A stretch of 64,000 nucleotides of DNA from an uncultured Alphaproteobacteria bacterium (GCA_951812805.1 CATOSZ010000019.1:1-64000), one strand, 5' to 3'; shown: positions 27,871-36,958, numbered from the stretch's first letter. Notes: generated by a model not told the origin, from the sequence alone. Numbers and translations are program-made.

Positions 27871-28704
27871 TCAACCACCGCGGGCGAGGCATGCCAACAG
27901 CCGATCCCAACGCCGAAGCAACGAAACGATCACCCGGCGCGCGATCCAAGCCCGGCGCCACGGCGCTCGCTGCTCCGGCGGCAGGTGACGGATCAGAAAC
28001 TCGACTACCTTCAAGCCGGCCTCGAACCGCTCGCGCCGAGGCCGATGGTACCAGATGTTCGTCGCATGCAGCAGATAGGTCACCATGACCTCGTCGATAT
28101 AGCCGATCCATCCTCTTGCCGTTAGCAAACTAAAGAAGGGGTAATCGCCAAATGCCAAGTCGTGGTAATCCGGCGGAAAAGATGGCGTCGCGTCGGCACG
28201 AAACATGATGGCGCTGGTTTGCAGAAAGTTGCTCCGAGCGAGGTCGCCGCCGTCGTGGCGGCGACGGCGGCGGTTCAGCGGCGGCATGACGCGGACGACG
28301 TCGCCACTGGCCTCGTCGAGATAACGCGTGGCGGTCTGGCAGATGACGCAATCAGTATTCTCGTCGAGAAAGTCGGCCTGGATCTGTAGCTTTCGCTCGT
28401 CGTGCCAGTAGTCGTCGCCGTCAAGCAGGGCGAAGTAGTCGCCGTGCATTATTTGCAACAAAAGAGGCAGAATACGGCGGCCCTTACTGTACTGATTCTC
28501 GTCCTGCAGAAGCGCATTGAACCGCCCTGGATGGCGGGCAACATAACTTTCGATAATGGCCCGCGTTCCGTCGGTCGAGGCGTCGTCGTGCACGAATATA
28601 TCGACGTCAAAATCGGTCTCTTGCGCCAATATACTGTCGAGCGCTCGCGCAATATAGCGCTCCTGATTGAACGCCATTACGCCAACGGCGACTTTTGCAG
28701 GCAT
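27871..28704 (-). CDS. GT2-family glycosyltransferase
   Basis: 277 residues of the GT-A fold: VGVMAFNQERYIARALDSIL at the N-terminus, FVHDDASTDGT (nucleotide binding), DYFALLDGDDYW (DxD-type metal site) and a C-terminal amphipathic, arginine-rich tail that may sit on the membrane. ATG 28704 is chosen for the GGAGG 11 bases upstream. Its first base pairs overlap the flippase end, so the two are co-transcribed. Probably adds a sugar to the lipid-linked unit of the glycan made by the neighbouring locus. Confidence 0.88.
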   Translation of the reverse strand: MPAKVAVGVMAFNQERYIARALDSILAQETDFDVDIFVHDDASTDGTRAIIESYVARHPGRFNALLQDENQYSKGRRILPLLLQIMHGDYFALLDGDDYWHDERKLQIQADFLDENTDCVICQTATRYLDEASGDVVRVMPPLNRRRRRHDGGDLARSNFLQTSAIMFRADATPSFPPDYHDLAFGDYPFFSLLTARGWIGYIDEVMVTYLLHATNIWYHRPRRERFEAGLKVVEFLIRHLPPEQRAPWRRAWIARRVIVSLLRRWDRLLACLARGG

Positions 28705-28705
28705 G

Positions 28706-29983
28706 TCAGCCACTTCCTCCAAGACGCGTCACCCCCCGCGTGGCCAGGATCACCATGACCATGCACCGGACGCTCCAGGCGATACCGACCGCGATGAGGG
28801 CACCGTGTCCTGAATACGGACCGATGAGAAGCAACATTGCAGCCGGAAGGACTAGAGCCGCAACCATATTGGCGAGGACGACATTCCATCGCTTGTCACG
28901 CAATAGAAGCACTTGCGCAAACCCCGCAGGCGCCAAGATCAAACCCCCAGCAAATAGTCCCAGCCCCAACAATTCGCCCGCCATACGGTACTCCACCCCG
29001 AAGACCAAGGTCACCACCGCAACGCCGAGCCAATCTCCGAGCCCTCCAAGGACGCAAGCGCCCGCGATGGCGAGGGCGAGGATACTCCAGCCATAGCCCA
29101 TCGGAACGCCACCGCCCATCGATGCCTTGCGGCTGACCGCGGGCAGTCCTGCGCTCACGAAGGACTGCCCCGCCGCGGCCAGGACGTTCGTCATGCCGAG
29201 AACCAAGCCGACCTGGCCGATGACATCGAAGGCGAGGCCCAGTTGACGCAATACCAGCAGCGGACCGAGCGTCAGCCACACCACAAACGCCGCCGAGCCG
29301 CCGAGGACCGCGCTCTGACGAACGAAGGATCGGGCGTCGGCAAGCGAGAACCCGAAATGCAGCGGCGTCAGAAGCCGCGTGACGAGAAACAGGCCGATAC
29401 CCGCTTCGACGATGAGCAGAATGCCGTGCAATGCAACCACCGACAACAAGCCGGCGCCTTGCGTCAGCAAGAGGCTGCCGAACCCCAGCTCGACCACGCG
29501 TAATCCCAATGAGACGGGGATGAACGACCGAAGCCGCTCGTAGCCGAGAAAGCAGAACCGGACCCATAAGGCGATGCCCCGCCCTAGGAGTGCCGGCAGA
29601 AAAGCCAGCAAGACCGCGCGCCCGGCATCCGAAGGTTCGGCCAGGGCGCCATAAACGGCCAGCGACAGCCCGGCAATGCAGATAATGCCCACGCGCAATA
29701 TGAGCGTCATCGTGATGAACTCGGTCTCGCCGCCCCGGCGCTGCCCCAGGCGAATCGCAATCAGGGAATCGAAGCCGAGGCCGACGAGACCCAGGGCCAA
29801 GCCGTAAGCTGCGATCCCATAGGTCCACAAGCCGAGCTCGGACACTTCAAGAAACCGTGCCAATATCACAAGGTAGGCAACCCGCAGCAGATTTTCACCG
29901 ATCGAGCCACCTGCGAGGACGGCTCCGTTGGTCAACGCCAGGCGGACATCCCCGCCCTCTCCTCGCCCCCCGGTGTTCGGCAT
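28706..29983 (-). CDS. Polysaccharide flippase (Wzx-like, MOP superfamily)
   Basis: 425 residues with about twelve hydrophobic segments. The opening LTNGAVLAGGSIGENLLRVA with ARFLEVSELGLWTYG is the familiar N-terminus of O-antigen/teichoic-acid flippases that move undecaprenyl-linked oligosaccharides to the periplasm. Its end meets the start of the GT2 gene. It is divergent from the DegT-type operon, sharing the 465-base region 29984-30448. Confidence 0.88.
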   Translation of the reverse strand: MPNTGGRGEGGDVRLALTNGAVLAGGSIGENLLRVAYLVILARFLEVSELGLWTYGIAAYGLALGLVGLGFDSLIAIRLGQRRGGETEFITMTLILRVGIICIAGLSLAVYGALAEPSDAGRAVLLAFLPALLGRGIALWVRFCFLGYERLRSFIPVSLGLRVVELGFGSLLLTQGAGLLSVVALHGILLIVEAGIGLFLVTRLLTPLHFGFSLADARSFVRQSAVLGGSAAFVVWLTLGPLLVLRQLGLAFDVIGQVGLVLGMTNVLAAAGQSFVSAGLPAVSRKASMGGGVPMGYGWSILALAIAGACVLGGLGDWLGVAVVTLVFGVEYRMAGELLGLGLFAGGLILAPAGFAQVLLLRDKRWNVVLANMVAALVLPAAMLLLIGPYSGHGALIAVGIAWSVRCMVMVILATRGVTRLGGSG

Positions 29984-30448
29984 CCCTTCTCCGCCCTTCT
30001 CGCTCGCCCTCGGCCGTCCTCGTCATTTAGCGTCGGTGTAGCGCTGGTGACCTATCCACTCACCGCGTTGGATATTGCAACACATTCCCTACTGAGCCTA
30101 TGCATCTCCGGGCGACCAACCGGACACCGTCATGTGATACGGCATCCGTCCGACACATGGCCCCGAACCGCGTCAAGGCCTTCAATGACACGGCCCACAT
30201 CTACGCCGAAAAAATGAGCACACGACAACAATCGGACATTTTGAAATGCTCATTATTCGAGGACAATGAAGGGCATCGAGCGAAAGCCTCGGCCCGAACG
30301 CCGCAACGCGTTGCCAACTGGGAAGCAAGCGCATTACTCTCCATCTTTAAGTGAGGCGGCGGTTCAGGCCGACTCGATTACGCCGGAGTGCTTTCACCGT
30401 GACAGGAGCCACGACCGCCCGGGCCGATAGAACCGTGACGGCAGACGC
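29984..30448. promoter_or_regulatory. Divergent intergenic region of the glycan locus
   Basis: Separates the leftward flippase operon from the rightward DegT operon, so promoters for both are expected. The part around 30050-30350 is more AT-rich than the genes. A short plus-strand frame there shows no domain and poor codon use, and I do not call it. No operator or riboswitch was recognised. Confidence 0.5.
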
Positions 30449-31576
30449 ATGACCGGCGTGCCGCGCTCGGCGGGTGAACGCTCCGTCCTGGAGGCCGCGG
30501 GCCGCCGGGCGGATGAAGTTGGTCGGCGCGAGCCACACCTGCGCGACAAGGTTGCTTTCATCGATGTCAAACGACCCGATCTCGGCTTGATCGCAGATCT
30601 CCTCACATCATCCCAAGCCTGTAATCAATGGGCAAATCGGGGGCCCCTCTATTGGGCGCTGGCCGATAGCTATCATTCACACATGGGCCTGGCAGACGAC
30701 GTCGCTCTCATCCCCTGCGCCAACGGCGGGATCGCCCTGGAGGTGTTGTGCCGTCTGCATGAGCTGGCCGCCAGGCGCCCACTCGTCTGGGCGACGAGCG
30801 CCTTCAGCTTCGCCAATCTGGGCCGGGGCCACTTCTCCGATTCGCGGCTCGTCGATTGCGATGAACGCGGGATGCTGGACCTAGACGCCCTGGCCACCGT
30901 CGACAGCGAGGAATACGACGGCATTATTGTCACCAACATTTTTGGCCTTTGGCGCGACTTCGTACCCTATGTCGCGTTTGCAGAGGCGATAGGCAAGCCT
31001 CTCGTCATCGACAATGCCGCCGGCATTGACGAGCGGGTTCCCGACTGGCCTTGGCAGGCGTTCAGCCTTCACCACACGAAACCCTACGGGTCCGGCGAAG
31101 GCGGCCTACTGCTCGCCCCGGCAGCCGTGGCGGAGCAGGCGTACTCCCTGATTGACTATGGCGAGCTCGCGGCCGAAGAAAGTCGCAGCTGGCTCAACAA
31201 CGGGAAGCTTTCGGACATCTCCTGCGCCTTTCTGCTCGACCGTTTGGCCAAGCACGCCGACTGGGCACCCGCATATGGCCGCCAAGCCGCACGGATCACC
31301 GCCCTCGCCGAGCAGGCGGGGCTAGTGCCGCTTGTACCGCTGGACGCAATTCCGCCCGCGACCAGCCTGCCGTTCCTGGCCCCCGACATCGTCACAATCG
31401 AGCAGATCAGGAGTTCGACCGCGCTGGTTCTGGGAAAATACTACCTACCTCTATCGGACCTTCCGCGCGCGCGCGATATCTATGCACGGATCGTCAACAT
31501 TCCTTCCCATCCCGACGTCGGCAATCTCGACACTGACGCACTCCTAGCAGACATGGTGCGCCTGCTCCCCATGTAA
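30449..31576 (+). CDS. DegT/DnrJ/EryC1-type PLP protein 1
   Basis: 375 residues of the sugar-aminotransferase fold. VAFIDVKRPDLGLI and NQWANRGPLYWALAD form the usual N-terminal segment; IVTNIFGLW, VIDNAAGID (Asp for the PLP ring) and SLHHTKPYGSGEGGLLL with the PLP lysine are visible. Family members convert keto-sugar nucleotides to amino sugars, or make 3,4-dehydrated deoxysugars. The start is weakly supported: no strong ribosome-binding site precedes ATG 30449, and the first 35 residues look non-conserved. It heads the rightward operon; the WbqC gene follows after 12 bases. Confidence 0.85.
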   Translation: MTGVPRSAGERSVLEAAGRRADEVGRREPHLRDKVAFIDVKRPDLGLIADLLTSSQACNQWANRGPLYWALADSYHSHMGLADDVALIPCANGGIALEVLCRLHELAARRPLVWATSAFSFANLGRGHFSDSRLVDCDERGMLDLDALATVDSEEYDGIIVTNIFGLWRDFVPYVAFAEAIGKPLVIDNAAGIDERVPDWPWQAFSLHHTKPYGSGEGGLLLAPAAVAEQAYSLIDYGELAAEESRSWLNNGKLSDISCAFLLDRLAKHADWAPAYGRQAARITALAEQAGLVPLVPLDAIPPATSLPFLAPDIVTIEQIRSSTALVLGKYYLPLSDLPRARDIYARIVNIPSHPDVGNLDTDALLADMVRLLPM

Positions 31577-31588
31577 AGGATCGCTCCT

Positions 31589-32368
31589 TTGGACGAACCG
31601 AAAGAAATGTCCCGAGCCGACGCATCCGAGGGCGACGTCGACTATCGGGGGAAACGGCTGGCCATCATGCAGCCCTATTTCTTTCCCTATATCGGCTATT
31701 TCGGGCTGATCGCCGCGGTCGATCGATGGATCGTATTCGATCCTGTAAAGTACGTTCGAAAGGGCTGGATGAACCGGAACCGAGTCCTCAAGGCTGGCGG
31801 GGGCGTCAAGTACATCGGCGTCACCGTGGCGAAGCATGGCACCGACACGCCGATCAGCGATATACGGCTGGTCGAAGATACAGACCGCTTCGACCGGCTG
31901 GTGCGCCATCTCGACGCCTATGCCCAGCTGAACGCACCACACTATGGTGTCGTGCTCGAATTGCTTCGAGACTGCGTCGATACGACGGAAAGCGGATTCG
32001 TTACATTCTTGACACGCTGTCTACAAAGGACCTGCGCCTACCTAGGAATACCCTTTCAATACGAGATCTACTCGGAAATGAAGCTGTCCCACCCGGAGCC
32101 GCGGCACCCGATGGATTGGTCACTTCACATTTGCCATAGCCTTGGTGCCGGCGAATATGTCAATCTTCCCGGTGGCCGCAACTTCTTCGACCCAAAGCGC
32201 TTCCGAGAGGCGGGAATTGGCTTTCACTTTTATGAACAGACGATGGAGCGATATTCGCAGCGCGGCGAGGACTTCATACCTGGCCTGTCGATCCTTGATG
32301 TCTTGATGTTCAATTCGGCGGAGCGTGTTCAAGAAATGCTGTGCGAACACCGGATGCGTGAGGAATGA
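31589..32368 (+). CDS. WbqC-family protein
   Basis: 259 residues. KRLAIMQPYFFPYIGYFGLI followed by VDRWIVFDPVKYVRKGWMNRN is the signature of the WbqC-like family, found in O-antigen and exopolysaccharide clusters; its reaction is not established. It begins with TTG 31589, which has AAGGA 8 bases upstream; ATG 31607 is the alternative. The stop overlaps the next gene by ATGA. Context suggests a role in making or attaching an unusual (amino or acylated) sugar together with the PLP proteins around it. Confidence 0.88.
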   Translation: MDEPKEMSRADASEGDVDYRGKRLAIMQPYFFPYIGYFGLIAAVDRWIVFDPVKYVRKGWMNRNRVLKAGGGVKYIGVTVAKHGTDTPISDIRLVEDTDRFDRLVRHLDAYAQLNAPHYGVVLELLRDCVDTTESGFVTFLTRCLQRTCAYLGIPFQYEIYSEMKLSHPEPRHPMDWSLHICHSLGAGEYVNLPGGRNFFDPKRFREAGIGFHFYEQTMERYSQRGEDFIPGLSILDVLMFNSAERVQEMLCEHRMREE

Positions 32369-33312
32369 TCAAGAAATCCGCATGCGACACACATAACTGT
32401 GCCAGAGAACTCGAATTTTACATTTCGGCGCGCGCGGCCTGGTCGACGCTGCTCGGCGGGCTCAAATTCGACGGGGAGCAATCGATCCTCCTCCCCGCCT
32501 ACATCGGCATCACGGAGCGGGAAGGCTCAGGAATAGTGGACCCGGTTAACGAGCTGGCGGTGCCCCATAGTTTCTACCCGCTGGGCCCCCGGCTCGAGAT
32601 CGACCCGGAAGATATGGAGCAACGGCTCGCGTCGGGCCGTCATCCCTTGCTGCTGATCGTACACTACTTTGGCCTCGTGCATGGTGATCTCGCGCGGCTG
32701 CGCGACCTCTGCCGGCGTAGCGGAACCCTGCTGGTCGAGGACTGCGCCCACGTGACGAGCTTGACGGAAGACATCGGGGTCATCGACGCCCCCGGGTCGG
32801 TCGGCGATGCCGCCTTTTACAGCATTCACAAAGCGATCGCCGTCGACCAGGGCGGCATCCTCCGTTTCAACGGCCCGGCCTTTCCCCGCACCACACCGGA
32901 TCCTTCGGTGGCATGCCCACCGGCCGTACTGGGCCAGCTGCTGCGCACCGATATGCCATCCGTCGCGCGCCTGCGGCGGCGCAATTACCAGTGGCTCTGC
33001 CGACGGCTCGCCGACGTCGAAGGACTAAGCATCGCCTATCCGGATCCCGGCCCCCTAGTCCCGCACGACTTTCCGGTGCTGATCCGCGATGGCTTCCGCG
33101 AGAAGCTTTACTTCATGCTGCTGGACGAAGGCCTACCGACGATCGCGCTCTATTATCGGTTGATCGAAGAGATCGATCGCGGACAATTCCCGCTCAGCTA
33201 CGACTTCTCTGCGGCAATCTTGAATCTGCCTGTGCATCAAGATATCCGGATTCAGGATCTCGCGCACCTCGCGGACCGTCTCGAGGTTTTGCTTGCCGGG
33301 CTACATCGATGA
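32365..33312 (+). CDS. DegT-type PLP protein 2
   Basis: 315 residues, somewhat shorter than the usual 360-400 because the C-terminal domain is trimmed. LLVEDCAHV (Asp for the PLP ring) and FYSIHKAIAVDQGGILRF (Schiff-base Lys) are present, so it could be catalytic. It overlaps WbqC upstream and PLP protein 3 downstream by ATGA, so all three should be made in fixed ratio. It is clearly diverged from protein 1 in sequence, so not a simple recent duplication. Confidence 0.85.
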   Translation: MIKKSACDTHNCARELEFYISARAAWSTLLGGLKFDGEQSILLPAYIGITEREGSGIVDPVNELAVPHSFYPLGPRLEIDPEDMEQRLASGRHPLLLIVHYFGLVHGDLARLRDLCRRSGTLLVEDCAHVTSLTEDIGVIDAPGSVGDAAFYSIHKAIAVDQGGILRFNGPAFPRTTPDPSVACPPAVLGQLLRTDMPSVARLRRRNYQWLCRRLADVEGLSIAYPDPGPLVPHDFPVLIRDGFREKLYFMLLDEGLPTIALYYRLIEEIDRGQFPLSYDFSAAILNLPVHQDIRIQDLAHLADRLEVLLAGLHR

Positions 33313-34349
33313 AGAACGTCGGCGGCTTCTTCGAGCTCGAACTACCGCACGGCGGTAGCCTGCCGCACCCGAAGGCCATCGCCCTGAGTACCGGCCGGGC
33401 GTGCCTCTCGGTCATTTTGCATACACTTCGACCCCGGCTGGTTCACCTCCCCTTTTATACATGCGATGCCCTATTGGAGCCCTTTGAGCGCCACGGTGTA
33501 TCTTGGTGTTTCTACGCCATCGACAGCGATTTCGCGCCCTGCGACACACCTGTCCTGGGCGAGGGTGAGTACTTCCTCTGGATCGATTATTTTGGCATTC
33601 ATTCGGCAACGACGGAGGCATTGAAGAGCAAATACGGCGACAAATTGCTCATCGACGATACCCATGCCTTCTTCGCTGGTGCCCATACCGGGAATTGGTC
33701 TTTCACGTCGGCGCGCAAGTACTTCGGAGTTCCCGATGGCGCATTTCTCCACGCGCCGGTCGCTCTGAACCTGGCCGCCGAACGATTCGAGTCCGTGTCG
33801 CTCGACCATGGCCTTTGGCGCCATCTCGGCCGCCAAGAAGATGCATATGCCGCCTTCCAATCCCACGAGCAATCGATCGACTGCGCGATCTACCGCATCA
33901 GCGTGGTGAGCGAGGGCCTGCTTCGCGGCGTCGACCTCGGGCGTGTTGCCGCAGCACGGCGTGCCAATTTCGCCGCTCTCCACGACAGGTTGAGTTCAAG
34001 CAATGAAATTGCAGTCGGCTTGGCGGCGAACGAAGTGCCGTTCTGCTACCCTTATTTGCCCAGCTCGCCACGCGACCGCGCCATGCTGCACCGGGCAGGG
34101 CTCTTTGTTCCCGCGTTCTGGGAGGATACGCTTGCGCGATCGCCGTCGGGTTTTGAATGGGAACGCCGCCTCAGCACCGAGCTTCTCCCGCTACCCGTCG
34201 ATCATCGCTACGGCACCGAGGAAATGAAATGGATGGTGGATCTCCTGGAGGGCGCATACGGGCCAGAGACAGATGGGTCCGTTTCTGGGTCGAGCGGGGC
34301 GCGGACAGCACGGGGGAGCCCGCCCAGACACAAGTGCTTCGGACCCTGA
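33309..34349 (+). CDS. DegT-type PLP protein 3
   Basis: 346 residues. IALSTGRACLSVILHTL takes the place of the usual SG-TAAL segment; LLIDDTHAFFAG and FTSARKYFGVPDGAFL supply the PLP-contacting Asp and Lys. The last 35 residues are low-complexity and lie over the start of the methyltransferase gene in another frame, so the natural end may be shorter in relatives. Most divergent of the three PLP proteins. The ATG overlaps the stop of protein 2. Confidence 0.82.
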   Translation: MKNVGGFFELELPHGGSLPHPKAIALSTGRACLSVILHTLRPRLVHLPFYTCDALLEPFERHGVSWCFYAIDSDFAPCDTPVLGEGEYFLWIDYFGIHSATTEALKSKYGDKLLIDDTHAFFAGAHTGNWSFTSARKYFGVPDGAFLHAPVALNLAAERFESVSLDHGLWRHLGRQEDAYAAFQSHEQSIDCAIYRISVVSEGLLRGVDLGRVAAARRANFAALHDRLSSSNEIAVGLAANEVPFCYPYLPSSPRDRAMLHRAGLFVPAFWEDTLARSPSGFEWERRLSTELLPLPVDHRYGTEEMKWMVDLLEGAYGPETDGSVSGSSGARTARGSPPRHKCFGP

Positions 34350-34951
34350 ATAAGCAACCCATTTCGCCCGAGCTCTGGCACCATACGCTCGACGATCTCG
34401 CCCGCCACTTTCCGGTCGACGCGGGCGACGACCTTCTCGATCTTTGCTGCGGCAACGGCCTATTTGCGGCGCACTTCGCCGAATCGTGCCGCTCTGTCAC
34501 GGCCGTCGATGTAAGCGACAGCCTGCTGGAGCGGCTCCGCGCGATGGCCCTGCCCAACGTAACGGTTGAAAGCGCCGACATCCGCAAACTGCGGCTCGCG
34601 CCGGGGCGCTTCTCCAGGGTCCTCGTCTATGCCGGCATACAGTATCTGAGCGAAGCGGAGTGCGTTTCCCTGATGCGCCGAATGTTCGATTGGCTGCGTC
34701 CCGGCGGCATTCTCTTCGTCGGTGACATTCCCGACCGCGAATTGATGTGGACGTTCTACGACACGCCCGAGAGGCGTGCGGCTTACTTCGAGAACTGCCT
34801 CGCCGGCGAGGACGTGGTCGGCACCTGGTACGGGCGCGACTGGCTGGAGCATCTGGCCCTCGACTCCGGCTTTCGCGAGGCCGACGCCCTCTCGCAAGAT
34901 CCGAAACTGATTTATTCGCACTTTCGTTTCGATCTGAGGTGCGTGCGATGA
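34229..34951 (+). CDS. SAM-dependent class I methyltransferase
   Basis: 240 residues. WVRFWVERGAD with QVLRTLNKQPIS near the N-terminus and the SAM-binding motif DDLLDLCCGNGLFAAHFA (about 62-79), then VTAVDVSDSLLERL. It starts at ATG 34229, giving a 121-base out-of-frame overlap with PLP protein 3. The conserved-looking N-terminal segment lies inside that overlap, which supports the start. The stop overlaps the sulfotransferase ATG. Likely methylates a sugar of the glycan, though a small-molecule substrate cannot be excluded. Confidence 0.85.
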   Translation: MDGGSPGGRIRARDRWVRFWVERGADSTGEPAQTQVLRTLNKQPISPELWHHTLDDLARHFPVDAGDDLLDLCCGNGLFAAHFAESCRSVTAVDVSDSLLERLRAMALPNVTVESADIRKLRLAPGRFSRVLVYAGIQYLSEAECVSLMRRMFDWLRPGGILFVGDIPDRELMWTFYDTPERRAAYFENCLAGEDVVGTWYGRDWLEHLALDSGFREADALSQDPKLIYSHFRFDLRCVR

Positions 34952-35760
34952 CCGGGACGACCAAAGTCGCCTTCGTAGCTGGAGTGGCCCGCAGCGGTAC
35001 GAGCTGGATTGGCCAGATACTGAACAGCGCCCCCAGCGTCGCCTTCAGATTTCAACCGCTGTTCTCCTACGAACTGAAGAGTCAGGTGGACGAAGCGAGT
35101 AGCAGTGCCGATTTCGCTGCCTTCTTCGATCGCATGTACCGAACCGACACGACCTTCCTGACCCAGCGCGACAAGCGGGAAAGCGGGGTCTATCCCGATT
35201 TTTACAAGGCGGCGGACCCAGACTATCTGATTTTCAAAGAGAACCGCTACCAGAGCATCTTCGGTCCGATGCTACGCCGCGTTCCAGGGCTGCGCGGGAT
35301 CGGTGTCGTGCGCCATCCCTGCGCCGTGCTGAATTCTTGGCGCAAGAACGAACACGAGTTTCCCAAGGGGAGCGACATCATCCAGGAGTGGCGCTTCGCC
35401 GACTGCAAGAACCTTGGAAGTGAAGACTACTTCGGATTTTACAAGTGGCGGGAAGTTGCCAATCTCTATCTGGATCTGGCGCAGCAACATCCCGAACGCT
35501 TTCTCGTCCTACGTTACGAGGACGTCGTAGACGACTGTGAAACCGCCGTCGCCCAAATGTTCGCGTTCCTTGATCTCGAGCTGACGGAGGCGACATCGGA
35601 CTTTATCGTCGACAGCACGAGCAATCATCAAACAGGCTACTATTCCGTATACAAAGACCAGTCGGTCACGGAAAGTTGGCGCCGCGAATTCGATCCGGGC
35701 ATCGTCGCGGAAATCGAAGCAGAACTGCGCGGCACGCGGCTGCAATATTTCCTCGGCTGA
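34948..35760 (+). CDS. PAPS-dependent sulfotransferase
   Basis: 270 residues. The 5'-phosphosulfate-binding loop is VAGVARSGTSWIGQIL (residues 8-23) and the 3'-phosphate site is GVVRHPCAVLNSW (about 115-127); VLRYEDVVDDCE is the usual following landmark. Soluble, no membrane segment. As the last gene of the coupled operon it probably sulfates the glycan or its precursor in the cytoplasm. IS630 is inserted 32 bases past the stop. Confidence 0.9.
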   Translation: MTGTTKVAFVAGVARSGTSWIGQILNSAPSVAFRFQPLFSYELKSQVDEASSSADFAAFFDRMYRTDTTFLTQRDKRESGVYPDFYKAADPDYLIFKENRYQSIFGPMLRRVPGLRGIGVVRHPCAVLNSWRKNEHEFPKGSDIIQEWRFADCKNLGSEDYFGFYKWREVANLYLDLAQQHPERFLVLRYEDVVDDCETAVAQMFAFLDLELTEATSDFIVDSTSNHQTGYYSVYKDQSVTESWRREFDPGIVAEIEAELRGTRLQYFLG

Positions 35761-35881
35761 TCGTGACGGGAGCCGGTCTCCCGGACCTTATACCAGTCGA
35801 CATTGATGTCAACTCGCGGTTGGATTCCCTTGCTGGCTGATTTCTGACTCAATTGTGGTGATTCGGAAGAGGGGGATCACC

Positions 35882-36430
35882 ATGGGTCGGGGTATTGCCT
35901 TGCGCGAGGATTTCGATGCGGCGGCGTTGCGACGTCTGGCCAAGGGATCGAGGGATGCTAAACAGATCCGGCGCTTGCTTTCGCTTGCTGTGATCTACGA
36001 GGGCGGGAGTCGGACGGAGGCCGCGCGGACGGGGGACGTCGGCCTTCAGGTGATCCGTGACTGGGTGCTGCGTTTCAACGCGGAGGGCCCGGCCGGCCTG
36101 ATCGACCGCAAGGCGCCGGGCGCGGCGAAGAAACTGGACCCGGCGCAACGGGACGCCTTGGCGGCCCGGGTGGAAGCGGGACCGGATCCGGCGCGCGACG
36201 GCGTCATGCGCTGGCGGCTAGCGGATCTGGTCGACTGGATCGGCGAGAGCTTCGCGATCACGCTCGACCAGCGGACGGTGAGCCGGGAGCTGAAGGCGAT
36301 GGGCTTCGCCAGGATGACGATGCGGCCGCGCCATCACGCCCAGGAGCCGGGGGTGATCGAGGACTTCAAAAAAAATTCCCCGAGCTGGTCGCGCGGGCTC
36401 GCAAAGCACTCCCCGACGGCACCGGGATAG
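35882..36430 (+). CDS. IS630 OrfA (DNA-binding part)
   Basis: 182 residues with a helix-turn-helix, winged-helix N-terminus (GGSRTEAARTGDVGLQVIRDW) and a linker region ending in QRTVSRELKAMGFARM. It terminates after an A8 run at 36368-36375, where a -1 shift would continue into the catalytic frame. The start ATGGGTCGG at 35882 follows AGGGGGAT; an upstream in-frame GTG at 35855 is possible. Confidence 0.85.
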   Translation: MGRGIALREDFDAAALRRLAKGSRDAKQIRRLLSLAVIYEGGSRTEAARTGDVGLQVIRDWVLRFNAEGPAGLIDRKAPGAAKKLDPAQRDALAARVEAGPDPARDGVMRWRLADLVDWIGESFAITLDQRTVSRELKAMGFARMTMRPRHHAQEPGVIEDFKKNSPSWSRGLAKHSPTAPG

Positions 36431-36942
36431 AGATCTGGTGGCAGGATGAAACCCGCGTCGGACAGAAGAACAAGCATGCCCGGCGCTGGGCCCGGCGCGG
36501 CACACGGCCACGCACCCCGCACGATCAGCGCACCAAGTCGGCCTATATCTTCGGCGCCATCTGCCCCGAGCGCGGCACCGGCGCCGCCATCGTCCAGCAA
36601 CGCTGCAACACCGCCGCCATGCAGCAGCATCTGGAGGAAATCTCCGTCCAGGTTCAACCCGGAGCCCATGCCTTGATGCTGCTCGACCGGGCCGGCTGGC
36701 ACACCACGAAACGGCTCGACGTCCCGGCCAACATAACCCTCCTGCCGCTGCCGCCGAGATCGCCCGAACTCAATCCTGCCGAGAACGTCTGGCAGTACAT
36801 CCGAAACAACTGGCTCTCCGACATCGTCTTCGAAGACCAGGACGACATCACCGATCATTGCTGCAAGGCCTGGAACAACCTCATCGCACAGCCGGACAGA
36901 ATCAAATCCATCGGACGAAGATCATGGGCCATCGGGTTCTGA
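36376..36942 (+). CDS. IS630 OrfB (DDE catalytic part)
   Basis: About 188 codons in the -1 frame from FPELVARARKALPDG. DDE residues are in WWQDETRVGQ, LMLLDRAGWH and SPELNPAENVW. It has no own start near the slip site, so it is expected to be expressed as an OrfAB fusion by slippage on the eight A residues; alternatively the element is simply broken there. Confidence 0.85.
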   Translation, partial: FPELVARARKALPDGTGIEIWWQDETRVGQKNKHARRWARRGTRPRTPHDQRTKSAYIFGAICPERGTGAAIVQQRCNTAAMQQHLEEISVQVQPGAHALMLLDRAGWHTTKRLDVPANITLLPLPPRSPELNPAENVWQYIRNNWLSDIVFEDQDDITDHCCKAWNNLIAQPDRIKSIGRRSWAIGF

Positions 36943-36958
36943 TCATTGTCGATTGGTA

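Larger units (their letters stand above)
35793..36956 (+). mobile_element. IS630-family element
   Basis: 1164 bp with terminal inverted repeats CCAGTCGACATTGAT / CCAATCGACAATGAT (13 of 15 agree) and the TA target duplication typical of IS630/Tc1 at 35791-35792 and 36957-36958. It inserted between the sulfotransferase and the convergent methyltransferase gene, 2 bases from the latter's stop codon, without breaking either. Confidence 0.93.

Noticed and set aside
30100-30354. Short 84-codon plus-strand frame in the divergent intergenic region
   Set aside because: No ribosome-binding site, no domain, and codon use unlike the neighbouring genes.
30449-31576. Loss of the PLP-binding Asp in PLP protein 1 (VIDNAAG)
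   Set aside because: The Asp two positions earlier can occupy the same place as in VDAAAG-type members, so no residue loss can be claimed by eye.
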